In this document: positions 51,175-58,490 of the stretch, piece after piece
Numbering within the stretch: the stretch's first letter is position 1
Layout of the letters: the number at the start of each line of letters is the position of its first letter
From: Lachnospiraceae bacterium UBA7179
GTDB lineage: Bacteria > Bacillota > Clostridia > Lachnospirales > Lachnospiraceae
Assembly (NCBI GenBank): GCA_002491195.1
Contig: DKVL01000085.1
Span: 1 to 58,490, forward strand
Direction of reading: 5' to 3'
DNA: 58,490 bases
Made by a program: the position numbers and the translations under genes
Notes under the pieces: model-generated
Database searches by the model: none
The model's input: the letters and a program-made list of their open reading frames with translations, nothing else
What the model was told of the DNA's origin: nothing

Positions 51175-51423
51175 ATGGGAAGAAATAAAAAGTATAAAAA
51201 GTCAGTCTATCAGTCGCTGGCTGTGATCACCCAGTTTGGCATCAATATGCTTGTTTCGATCTTTTTGTGCTCTTTTGCGGGACTGTTTCTTGACAGGAAA
51301 CTGGGAACCGCATTTTGGTTTGTTTTATTGTTCTTTGTCGGAGCCCTGGCGGGCTTTCGGAATATTTTTATTCTGGCAAGGAAAATTTACGAGGGAGATC
51401 AGAAAGATGAGAACCAGACTTAG
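51175..51423 (+). CDS. AtpZ/AtpI-family small membrane protein
   Basis: The product has 82 residues from ATG 51175 (GGAGG upstream). A basic N-terminus (GRNKKYKKSVYQSL) leads into two membrane hairpin segments (about 15-35 and 43-63), the second within FWFVLLFFVGALAGFRNIF. This is the first-gene family of many bacterial atp operons, thought to help c-ring assembly or magnesium supply to the ATP synthase. Its end overlaps the next gene by 17 bases. Confidence 0.82.
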   Translation: MGRNKKYKKSVYQSLAVITQFGINMLVSIFLCSFAGLFLDRKLGTAFWFVLLFFVGALAGFRNIFILARKIYEGDQKDENQT

Positions 51424-51826
51424 AAAAATTAATACAGCCCTTCCAGGGCTGCTTGTTGGAATCATTTTATTTGGTATCCTGTGTCAGGCGCTCGTTTTCT
51501 TCGTCGTGGAGGATAAGACAGGCTATAGTATAGGGCTCTGGGTAGGAGTGCTTACAGCAATATTTATGGCCTTTCATATGGCAGTCACTTTGAACGCAGC
51601 CGTTGAAAGAGATGTAAAGGGGGCGCAGGCAGCAGCAACGAGACAAAACATGATCAGGTATCTTATCGTGGTAGTTATTTTGGGAGTCCTGATGTTGACG
51701 GAAGTCGGCAATCCACTGGCTGCTTTTGCAGGAGTAATGGGGTTGAAAGTGTCAGCCTATCTGCAGCCGCTGTTTGCCAGGTTGTCTCACCATGGGGCGC
51801 AGGGGATGCCTCGAAAGGAAATGTAA
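51407..51826 (+). CDS. ATP synthase subunit I-like membrane protein
   Basis: The product has 139 residues from ATG 51407, behind GGGAGA, with about four membrane segments (LPGLLVGIILFGILCQALVFF, GLWVGVLTAIFMAFHMAVTL, MIRYLIVVVILGVLML and a weaker last one). Position between the AtpZ-like gene and atpB, and the four-helix pattern, match AtpI-like assembly proteins (ATP_synt_I). The segment NAAVERDVKGAQAAATRQ separates the two helix pairs. Assignment rests mostly on context. Confidence 0.7.
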   Translation: MRTRLRKINTALPGLLVGIILFGILCQALVFFVVEDKTGYSIGLWVGVLTAIFMAFHMAVTLNAAVERDVKGAQAAATRQNMIRYLIVVVILGVLMLTEVGNPLAAFAGVMGLKVSAYLQPLFARLSHHGAQGMPRKEM

Positions 51827-51898
51827 CTATGAGGGAGTCGAGTAGTTACCATGTAATAAGGAAAACTGAATAGAGAAATAAAACGAGGAGGTGAGTGT

Positions 51899-52615
51899 AT
51901 GGGAGCAGGAATTTTGTTATCCGGCGCAGATGACATTGATTTTATGATACATGGAGTATTTCAATATGAACTCTTTGGACAGAAGCTGTGGATAACAACG
52001 ACGCATGTATGCCTTTTTATCGTCATGGCAATTATCATTATATTCTGCCTGTGTGCGAACCGGGCGATCAAGCGTGCGACTGAGGTTCCAGGAGGTTTCC
52101 AGAATGTTGTGGAGCTTGTCGTTGAGATGCTCGACAACATGATCAAGGGTGTTATGGGAAAAAATGCCACAGCTTTTGCCAACTATATCGGCACGCTGTT
52201 CATTTTTATTCTCATCAGCAACATTTCCGGCCTGATGGGGCTTAGGGCACCCACAGCGGACTACGGTGTGACATTTGCACTTGGTCTGATTACCTTTACC
52301 CTGATTACCTTTAACAAATTTAAATATCAAAAGGTTTCAGGCGTGATCAAGGGACTGTGCGATCCATGGCCAATCTGGGCGCCGATCAACATTATCGGCG
52401 ATGTCGCAGTACCCATTTCCCTGTCACTTCGTTTGTTCGCAAACGTTCTGTCAGGAACCGTTATGATGGCATTGCTCTATGGTCTGCTTGGATTTATTGC
52501 AACAGGCTGGCCAGCAGCGCTTCATGTGTACTTTGATTTGTTCTCAGGGGCAATTCAGACGTATGTATTCTGTATGCTGACAATGACATATATCAATAAT
52601 GCCATTGAAGGCTAG
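51899..52615 (+). CDS. atpB: ATP synthase subunit a
   Basis: This Fo stator channel subunit has 238 residues; GAGGAGGTG precedes the start. It has about five to six membrane segments. The essential Arg is in SLSLRLFANVLSG, facing the c-ring carboxylate. Other conserved parts are PGGFQNVVELVVEMLDNM, IFILISNISGLMGL and the late SGAIQTYVFCMLTMTYI. It provides the two half-channels for the coupling ion, probably sodium judging from subunit c. Confidence 0.95.
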   Translation: MGAGILLSGADDIDFMIHGVFQYELFGQKLWITTTHVCLFIVMAIIIIFCLCANRAIKRATEVPGGFQNVVELVVEMLDNMIKGVMGKNATAFANYIGTLFIFILISNISGLMGLRAPTADYGVTFALGLITFTLITFNKFKYQKVSGVIKGLCDPWPIWAPINIIGDVAVPISLSLRLFANVLSGTVMMALLYGLLGFIATGWPAALHVYFDLFSGAIQTYVFCMLTMTYINNAIEG

Positions 52616-52654
52616 TTTCATCTTATTTAATTTATTTCACAGGAGGAATTAATT

Positions 52655-52909
52655 ATGGAATTTAATTCAAACTTTATCTTAGGTTGTTCAGCAATTGGTG
52701 CAGGTCTTGCGGTTATTGCAGGTATCGGACCTGGTGTAGGCCAGGGTATTGCCGCAGGTCATGCTGCAGCAGCAGTAGGTAGAAATCCAGGCGCAAAATC
52801 AGATGTTACCTCTACCATGCTTCTTGGACAGGCGGTTGCCGAGACAACAGGTCTCTATGGTCTGCTCGTAGCCATGCTGTTACTGTTCGTAAAACCTTTG
52901 TTGCCGTAA
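52655..52909 (+). CDS. atpE: ATP synthase subunit c with sodium-binding signature
   Basis: This rotor ring subunit has 84 residues in a two-helix hairpin with the RNPGAKSD loop. The ion site carries Gln30 in GPGVGQG and Val61, Glu63, Thr64, Thr65 and Tyr68 in QAVAETTGLYG. These positions match the sodium ligands of Ilyobacter tartaricus subunit c (Gln32, Val63, Glu65, Ser66, Thr67, Tyr70) with Thr for Ser66. Proton-type c subunits usually lack this Gln and hydroxyl set. AGGAGGAA precedes the start. Confidence 0.95.
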   Translation: MEFNSNFILGCSAIGAGLAVIAGIGPGVGQGIAAGHAAAAVGRNPGAKSDVTSTMLLGQAVAETTGLYGLLVAMLLLFVKPLLP

Positions 52910-53003
52910 TTATGATGAAATTCTAAGCCAGTAAAGGGCACAGGCTATGAATTGCTAAGTTTCGTTGATGTAAAGTAGAATAATAAAAAGGGGGTACAAA
53001 GGT

Positions 53004-53561
53004 ATGGTGAATCACACCATGATACTTGCTACCGAGACAGAGGGATTGAGCCGGTTATTTGACCTGGACTTCCAACTTTTGGCGGATACAGTTCTCATGA
53101 TCATCGCCATGTTCGTACTTTTCCTTGTCGCATCGCACTTCTTGTTCAATCCGGTGCGAAAGATGCTAAACGACAGGAAAGAAAAGATCAAGGGAGAACT
53201 GGATCAGGCAGCGGCTGACCAGAAATCAGCGGCTGATACACGCGCCCTCTACGAAGAAAAGCTAAGTCAGGTAGGCAAAGAGGCGGAGGCGATTTTAGCT
53301 GACGCGCGCAAGCGTGGCATGGAGAACGAAGCAAAGATTGTTGCCGATGCGAAGCAGGAGGCAGCCCGGATCGTGGAGACGGCCAGAAGAGAGGCGGAGC
53401 TTGAGAAACAGAAGTTAGCTGACGAGGTGAAACGCGAGATGATCGCAGTCGCTTCGCTTATGGCTGCCCAGATCGTACAGGCCAATATTGACACAAATGC
53501 CCAGCATGAACTCATTGATAAGACATTGAAAGAAATAGGTGATAGCACATGGCTAAGCTAG
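53004..53561 (+). CDS. atpF: ATP synthase subunit b
   Basis: This peripheral stalk subunit has 185 residues. A membrane segment (about 28-50, TVLMIIAMFVLFLVASHF) is followed by FNPVRKMLNDRKEKI and a long charged, Ala-rich coiled coil that dimerises and holds the delta subunit. AAAGGGGG precedes the start. The last 13 bases overlap atpH, suggesting translational coupling. Confidence 0.94.
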   Translation: MVNHTMILATETEGLSRLFDLDFQLLADTVLMIIAMFVLFLVASHFLFNPVRKMLNDRKEKIKGELDQAAADQKSAADTRALYEEKLSQVGKEAEAILADARKRGMENEAKIVADAKQEAARIVETARREAELEKQKLADEVKREMIAVASLMAAQIVQANIDTNAQHELIDKTLKEIGDSTWLS

Positions 53562-54094
53562 TTTCCAAAACATATGCTCAGGCGTTGTTTGAACTGGCCG
53601 TTGAGGAGGATAAGACCTCAGCCTTTTTGGAGGAGGCATCAGGACTCCTGGAAGTGATCCGCACCAATGCGGAGTTTGCACAGTTTATGAACCATCCGAA
53701 GATCCAGAAGGAGGACAAGCTCGAGGTGGTGCAGAATGTGTTTCGGGATAAGATCAGCAGGGAGATGCTGGGATTTCTGGTGACGATCGTCGAGAAAGAC
53801 CGTTATACGGAGATTGAGGCGATTCTCGAAGATTTTGTTGCAGCTGTAAAGGAGTACAACAATATCGGAACGGCTTATGTCACAACGGCTATAGCAATAA
53901 ATGATCAGGAAAAACAGGATATAGAGAGCCGGTTACTTGCTACCACCAGATACAAGACCATCGAGTGCATCTACGATGTGGACACGAGCCTGATCGGTGG
54001 GATGGTCATCAAGATGGGTGACAGGGTTGTGGACAGCAGTATTCGGACAAAATTGGATAAGCTGCAGCGCGAGCTGTTGGCGATTCAATTATAA
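53549..54094 (+). CDS. atpH: ATP synthase subunit delta
   Basis: This 181-residue protein links the peripheral stalk to F1. The N-terminal helical domain (KTYAQALFELAVEEDKTSAF) and the signature C-terminal part LIGGMVIKMGDRVVDSSIRTKL are present. The start overlaps atpF. Length and motifs are ordinary. Confidence 0.94.
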   Translation: MAKLVSKTYAQALFELAVEEDKTSAFLEEASGLLEVIRTNAEFAQFMNHPKIQKEDKLEVVQNVFRDKISREMLGFLVTIVEKDRYTEIEAILEDFVAAVKEYNNIGTAYVTTAIAINDQEKQDIESRLLATTRYKTIECIYDVDTSLIGGMVIKMGDRVVDSSIRTKLDKLQRELLAIQL

Positions 54095-54113
54095 ATAGAA
54101 AGGTGAGATCCAT

Positions 54114-55619
54114 ATGAATTTAAGACCAGAAGAAATAAGTTCTGTGATTAAGGATCAGATCAAGAGATATGCTTCTGACTTGGAAGTATCGGAAGTCGGT
54201 ACGGTCATTCAGGTGGCAGATGGTATCGCACGTGTACATGGACTGGAAAAGGCAATGCAGGGTGAGCTGCTAGAGTTCCCGGGAGAGGTTTACGGCATGG
54301 TCATGAACCTTGAGGAGGACAATGTAGGTGCCGTATTGCTAGGAAGTACCAGGAACATTAATGAAGGTGATACCGTAAAGACGACCAACCGCGTTGTGGA
54401 GGTTCCCGTAGGGGACGCCCTGCTCGGACGTGTAGTAAATGCGCTTGGTCAGCCGATTGACGGCAAAGGTCCTATCGCAAGTACAAAATATCGTCAGATT
54501 GAAAGAGTGGCGTCCGGTGTTATTACCAGAAAATCCGTTGATACACCGATGCAGACTGGTATCAAGGCAATCGATGCCATGGTTCCGATCGGAAGAGGAC
54601 AGCGTGAGTTGATCATCGGTGACAGACAGACTGGTAAGACAGCGATTGCCATTGATACGATCATTAACCAAAAAGGTCAGAACATGAAATGTATTTACGT
54701 TGCAATTGGTCAGAAAGCTTCTACCGTTGCAAGTATTGTGAAGACATTGGAAGAGTTCGGCGCTATGGCGTACACGACGATCGTAGCTGCAACTGCCAGC
54801 GAGCTTGCGCCGCTGCAGTATATTGCACCGTATTCAGGATGTGCGATCGGTGAGGAGTGGATGGAGAACGGCGAGGATGTACTCATTATCTATGATGATC
54901 TGAGTAAGCACGCGGTTGCATATCGTACACTTTCCTTGCTGCTGAAGCGTCCGCCCGGACGTGAGGCTTTCCCTGGAGACGTATTCTATCTCCACTCAAG
55001 ACTGCTTGAGCGTGCATGCCGCATGAGCGACGAGTACGGCGGAGGTTCTATCACAGCGCTGCCGATCATTGAGACGCAGGCAGGCGACGTTTCTGCATAT
55101 ATTCCGACAAATGTTATTTCGATTACAGACGGTCAGATCTATCTTGAGACAGAGATGTTCAATTCCGGTTTCCGGCCAGCTGTAAATGCAGGTCTGTCCG
55201 TTTCCCGAGTTGGCGGCTCCGCGCAGATCAAGGCGATGAAGAAGATTGCAGGGCCGATTCGTACAGAACTTGCCCAGTACAGAGAGCTTGCTTCGTTCGC
55301 ACAGTTCGGTTCCGATCTCGATCCGGATACCAAAGAAAGACTGGAGCAGGGGGCAAGAATCAAGGAAATCCTGAAACAGCCGCAGTATCAGCCAATGGCT
55401 GTCGAGTATCAGGTTATCATTTTGTTTGTTGCCACAAGAAAGTATCTGCTTGATGTGCCTGTAGCTGATATCACAAGATTTGAGTCAGAGCTCTTTGAGT
55501 TCCTTGACACCAAGTATCCACAGGTACCCAAGGCGATCAGGGAGGAAAAGGTAATTTCGGACGAAACTGAGAAGACGCTTGTTGCAGCGATTGAAGAGTT
55601 TAAAGGTCGCTTTAAGTAA
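54114..55619 (+). CDS. atpA: ATP synthase subunit alpha
   Basis: This regulatory nucleotide-binding F1 subunit has 501 residues. The P-loop is GDRQTGKT, with MVPIGRGQRELIIG just before. Other landmarks are GVITRKSVDTPMQTGIKAID, the Walker B region EDVLIIYDDLSKHAVAYR, the RPPGREAFPGDVFYLHSRLLERA block, and VGGSAQIKAMKKIAG. AAAGGTGAG precedes ATG 54114. It is followed by atpG after 22 bases. Confidence 0.97.
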   Translation: MNLRPEEISSVIKDQIKRYASDLEVSEVGTVIQVADGIARVHGLEKAMQGELLEFPGEVYGMVMNLEEDNVGAVLLGSTRNINEGDTVKTTNRVVEVPVGDALLGRVVNALGQPIDGKGPIASTKYRQIERVASGVITRKSVDTPMQTGIKAIDAMVPIGRGQRELIIGDRQTGKTAIAIDTIINQKGQNMKCIYVAIGQKASTVASIVKTLEEFGAMAYTTIVAATASELAPLQYIAPYSGCAIGEEWMENGEDVLIIYDDLSKHAVAYRTLSLLLKRPPGREAFPGDVFYLHSRLLERACRMSDEYGGGSITALPIIETQAGDVSAYIPTNVISITDGQIYLETEMFNSGFRPAVNAGLSVSRVGGSAQIKAMKKIAGPIRTELAQYRELASFAQFGSDLDPDTKERLEQGARIKEILKQPQYQPMAVEYQVIILFVATRKYLLDVPVADITRFESELFEFLDTKYPQVPKAIREEKVISDETEKTLVAAIEEFKGRFK

Positions 55620-55641
55620 AAGAAGGGGGGACTGAATATTT

Positions 55642-56493
55642 ATGGCCTCAATGAGAGATATCAAGAGACGTAAGAGCTCCGTACAGAGTACACAGCAGAT
55701 TACGAAGGCCATGAAGCTTGTTTCCACCGTCAAACTGCAAAAAGCGAAAGGGCGCGCAGAGCGGTCTAAGACATACTTTAACTGTATGTATGAAACGGTG
55801 GTTTCCATGCTTTCCAAAGCAGGGGACATCAATCACCCATACCTCAAGGCAAACAACTCCACGAAGAAGGCTGTCATCGTAATCACGGGCAGCAGGGGAC
55901 TTGCTGGCGGCTACAATTCCAATATCATTAAACTTGTAAAAGGCGATGACTGGAATAAGGATGATTTGATCATTTACCCGGTAGGAAGTAAGGGACGGGA
56001 TACCTTTGCAAGGCTTGGCTATGAGATGGGTGAAGACTATTCCGACGCGATCGAGGAGCCGATCTATGCAGATGCCATGAAGATCTGCAGTCAGGTGCTC
56101 GATGACTTTGCAACGGGCAGAGTAGGCGAAATCTATGTGGTATACACGGGATTTAAGAATACTGTGACGCATATTCCGACCCGGTTGAAACTGCTTCCGA
56201 TCAAGATCGAGGATGAGCGCAGCGATGACGACAAGGCTGTATTGGATTTTGAGCCTGAGACGGAGGATGCGATCGAACTGATCATTCCGAAGTATATTAC
56301 GAGCCTGATCTATGGAGCGATGATCGAGTCTGTTGCGAGTGAGAACGCGGCGAGAATGCAGGCGATGGATAATGCGACCAACAATGCGGATGAGATTATC
56401 TCGAGCCTGTCACTGCTCTACAACAGGGCACGCCAGAGCGCTATCACGCAGGAATTGACAGAGATCATCGCGGGTGCGCAGGCAATATCATAA
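55642..56493 (+). CDS. atpG: ATP synthase subunit gamma
   Basis: This is the central rotor shaft, 283 residues. The N-terminal helix MRDIKRRKSSVQSTQQITKA and the C-terminal helix SENAARMQAMDNATNNADEI are the diagnostic coiled-coil pair. Between them lies the Rossmann-like part with VIVITGSRGLAGGYNSNI. The start has AAGGGGGG upstream. Confidence 0.96.
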   Translation: MASMRDIKRRKSSVQSTQQITKAMKLVSTVKLQKAKGRAERSKTYFNCMYETVVSMLSKAGDINHPYLKANNSTKKAVIVITGSRGLAGGYNSNIIKLVKGDDWNKDDLIIYPVGSKGRDTFARLGYEMGEDYSDAIEEPIYADAMKICSQVLDDFATGRVGEIYVVYTGFKNTVTHIPTRLKLLPIKIEDERSDDDKAVLDFEPETEDAIELIIPKYITSLIYGAMIESVASENAARMQAMDNATNNADEIISSLSLLYNRARQSAITQELTEIIAGAQAIS

Positions 56494-56570
56494 AAACGCC
56501 AGGGGCAGGCGTTCTTCACATAATAGAATCAAGACTATGCTCAAAATTATGATAGAGAGGAAACAAAAAG

Positions 56571-57962
56571 ATGGCAGATAAGATAATTGGTAAAGTTACC
56601 CAGATTATCGGTGCGGTTCTTGATGTTAAGTTCAGCGAGGGACAGCTTCCGGAACTGAACGATGCGGTTAAGATCACAAGAAGCGATGGTACGGAGCTGA
56701 CGATCGAGGTTGCACAGCATCTGGGTGATGATACGGTGAGATGTATCGCCATGGGACCTACGGACGGACTGGTAAGAGGAATGGACGCTGTGTCAACAGG
56801 CGCGCCGATTACGGTTCCCGTTGGTGAGTGTACACTTGGACGTATGTTCAATGTGCTTGGCGAACCGATAGATAACAAACCAGCTCCCGAGGCACAGGGT
56901 TATGAGCCGATCCACAGACCGGCGCCTTCTTTTGAGGAGCAGGCGACATCGACAGAGATGCTTGAGACAGGAATCAAGGTCGTTGACCTCCTCTGCCCAT
57001 ATCAGAGAGGTGGTAAGATCGGTCTGTTTGGTGGTGCTGGAGTAGGTAAGACAGTGTTGATCCAGGAGTTGATCACAAACATTGCGAACGAGCATGACGG
57101 CTTCTCCGTATTTACAGGCGTTGGCGAGCGTACCAGAGAGGGAAATGACCTCTATAATGAAATGACGGAATCAGGCGTTATCAGCAAGACCGCCATGGTA
57201 TTTGGACAGATGAACGAGCCGCCCGGAGCCAGGATGAGAGTTGGTCTTACAGGACTGACCATGGCAGAGTATTTCCGTGATAAGGGTGGAAAGGACGTAC
57301 TTCTTTTCATTGATAATATTTTCCGATTCACACAGGCTGGTTCGGAGGTTTCCGCGCTGCTTGGACGTGTGCCTTCCGCCGTGGGTTATCAGCCGACACT
57401 GCAGACTGAGATGGGTGCTTTGCAGGAGCGTATCACTTCCACAAAGAATGGTTCTATCACATCGGTACAGGCTGTATACGTGCCTGCTGACGACTTGACA
57501 GACCCTGCGCCTGCGACGACTTTCGCGCATCTGGATGCAACAACCGTTCTTTCGCGTTCGATCGTGGAGCTTGGTATCTATCCGGCGGTTGATCCACTGG
57601 AGTCTACATCGAGAATCCTCGATCCGCGTATCGTAGGTCAGGAGCATTATGAAGTGGCACGCGGTGTACAGCAGGTACTTCAGAAATATAAGGAACTGCA
57701 GGATATCATTGCAATCCTTGGTATGGATGAGTTGTCAGAGGAAGATAAGATCACGGTCAACCGTGCAAGAAAGATTCAGAGATTCCTGTCACAGCCGTTC
57801 CACGTAGCGGAGCAGTTTACAGGTATGCCGGGTAAGTATGTACCGATCGCAGAGACGATCAGAGGCTTTAAGGAAATCATGGAAGGAAAGCATGACGACA
57901 TTCCAGAAGGACATTTCCTCAATGCAGGAACCATTGATGACGTAGTAGCAAGAGCGAAGTAG
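56571..57962 (+). CDS. atpD: ATP synthase subunit beta
   Basis: This is the catalytic F1 subunit, 463 residues. The P-loop is GGAGVGKT with Lys and Thr, followed by the GERTREGNDLY motif with the catalytic Glu, Walker B DVLLFIDNIFRFTQAGSEVS, the PSAVGYQPTL loop and the DELSEED motif that contacts gamma. GAGAGGAAA precedes the start, 77 bases after atpG. Confidence 0.97.
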   Translation: MADKIIGKVTQIIGAVLDVKFSEGQLPELNDAVKITRSDGTELTIEVAQHLGDDTVRCIAMGPTDGLVRGMDAVSTGAPITVPVGECTLGRMFNVLGEPIDNKPAPEAQGYEPIHRPAPSFEEQATSTEMLETGIKVVDLLCPYQRGGKIGLFGGAGVGKTVLIQELITNIANEHDGFSVFTGVGERTREGNDLYNEMTESGVISKTAMVFGQMNEPPGARMRVGLTGLTMAEYFRDKGGKDVLLFIDNIFRFTQAGSEVSALLGRVPSAVGYQPTLQTEMGALQERITSTKNGSITSVQAVYVPADDLTDPAPATTFAHLDATTVLSRSIVELGIYPAVDPLESTSRILDPRIVGQEHYEVARGVQQVLQKYKELQDIIAILGMDELSEEDKITVNRARKIQRFLSQPFHVAEQFTGMPGKYVPIAETIRGFKEIMEGKHDDIPEGHFLNAGTIDDVVARAK

Positions 57963-57973
57963 GAGGTGCTGCT

Positions 57974-58378
57974 ATGGCAGAGAAGTTCAAGCTAACGATC
58001 GTGACGCCGGACCGCAAGTTCTTCGATGAAGAGGCGGAAATGGTGGAATTTAATACAACAGAGGGTGAGATTGGCGTCTATGCCGGTCACGCACCGCTCA
58101 CAGTTATCGTAAAGCCTGGTATTCTTACGATTACACAGGGTGAGACTGTGAGAAATGCAGCGCTTCATGCCGGATTTGTACAGATACTGCCGCAGGAGAT
58201 CACGATCCTCGCAGAGATTATCGAGTGGCCTGGCGAGATTGACGAAGCACGCGCTAACGCTGCGAAGCAGCGGGCGGAGGGAAGGCTTGCCGAGCGCGGC
58301 GGCAATATCGATGTCGCGCGGGCAGAGGCAGCTCTGATGCGCTCAATTACACGAATTGATGTAGCAAAAATGAAGTAA
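57974..58378 (+). CDS. atpC: ATP synthase subunit epsilon
   Basis: This rotor foot and inhibitor subunit has 134 residues. The N-terminal beta-sandwich has the motif VEFNTTEGEIGVYAGHAPLT and later GFVQILPQEITILAE; the C-terminal helical hairpin is rich in Arg and Ala (RANAAKQRAEGRLAE). AGGAGG precedes ATG 57974, which is 11 bases after atpD. It ends the operon. Confidence 0.95.
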   Translation: MAEKFKLTIVTPDRKFFDEEAEMVEFNTTEGEIGVYAGHAPLTVIVKPGILTITQGETVRNAALHAGFVQILPQEITILAEIIEWPGEIDEARANAAKQRAEGRLAERGGNIDVARAEAALMRSITRIDVAKMK

Positions 58379-58395
58379 ATTATTTTATAACTAAG

Positions 58396-58432
58396 AAAAC
58401 CACTGTCTGGGAGTGCCAGATGGTGGTTTTTT
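58396..58432 (+). terminator. terminator of the ATP synthase operon
   Basis: AAAACCACTGTCTGG (58396-58410) pairs with CCAGATGGTGGTTTT (58416-58430), with one mismatch, and T continues to 58432. The last 58 bases of the window hold no feature I can support. Confidence 0.85.
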
Positions 58433-58490
58433 GAATGGGATAATATTTTGCGAACTTTCTTTTCATACCCATATCAAGCAGTTTGACCCC

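Noticed and set aside
58380..58490. Minus-strand frame running in from the window end
   Set aside because: It would read through the atp terminator hairpin and shows no recognisable motif; too short to support.

Overview
The window reads as chromosome of a motile, Gram-positive, anaerobic gut-type bacterium of the Clostridia, most likely Lachnospiraceae. Pointers are a DUF5688-type protein (a family seen mainly in Lachnospiraceae), a clostridial flagellin and chemoreceptors, a folT gene under a tetrahydrofolate riboswitch, ddl-murF, ylmH, and a carbohydrate ABC importer of the LplA/LplB/YtcP type. Base composition looks moderate and fairly even. I see no rRNA, tRNA, CRISPR array, prophage or insertion sequence. 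Assignments come from reading motifs by eye; no database search was run.

Layout. 1-914: a structured inverted-repeat element and an XRE regulator. 1005-3229: a secreted pectinesterase-like beta-helix protein, divergent from a secreted protein ending in a CW_7 wall-binding motif. 3490-8817: one apparent transcription unit with a GH113-like glycosidase, a DUF5688 protein, a ThuA/sugar-isomerase fusion and glycerol kinase. 8828-16563: flagellin, nicotinate phosphoribosyltransferase, a coiled-coil protein, glycogen phosphorylase and a lipoprotein. 16582-21331: a membrane-anchored HPt protein, folT with its riboswitch, a membrane-anchored Mrr-like nuclease coupled to ylmH, and a MATE exporter. 21376-28451: a GH9-like lipoprotein, ddl, murF, a 42-residue protein, plsC, a PrcB-like lipoprotein and pyrC. 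28456-35634: a pectin/rhamnogalacturonan-type uptake locus (transmembrane AraC regulator, binding protein, two permeases, CE12-like acetylesterase). 35670-39703: two chemoreceptors. 40209-47314: ZIP transporter, D-Ala-D-Ala carboxypeptidase, an anchored protein, a LytTR regulator next to an array of DnaA-box-like repeats, an AraC regulator, a secreted metallophosphatase and a DUF402 protein. 47494-51074: FIST sensor, soluble chemoreceptor, HPt and response-regulator/HD-GYP. 51175-58432: a complete F-type ATP synthase operon whose c subunit carries a sodium-binding signature.

How the parts may work together. Plant-polysaccharide use is suggested by the pectinesterase-like protein, the GH113-like enzyme and the ABC/acetylesterase locus. 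The last has TGTAA-N4-TTACA palindromes and a cre-like site ahead of its binding-protein gene, which suggests catabolite control. Motility and second-messenger signalling recur in the flagellin, three chemoreceptors, two HPt proteins and the HD-GYP response regulator, with no histidine kinase in the window. The FIST/MCP/HPt/HD-GYP run is the best candidate for an under-described signalling module. Cell-wall synthesis and remodelling (ddl, murF, carboxypeptidase, CW_7 protein, GH9-like lipoprotein) form a third theme.
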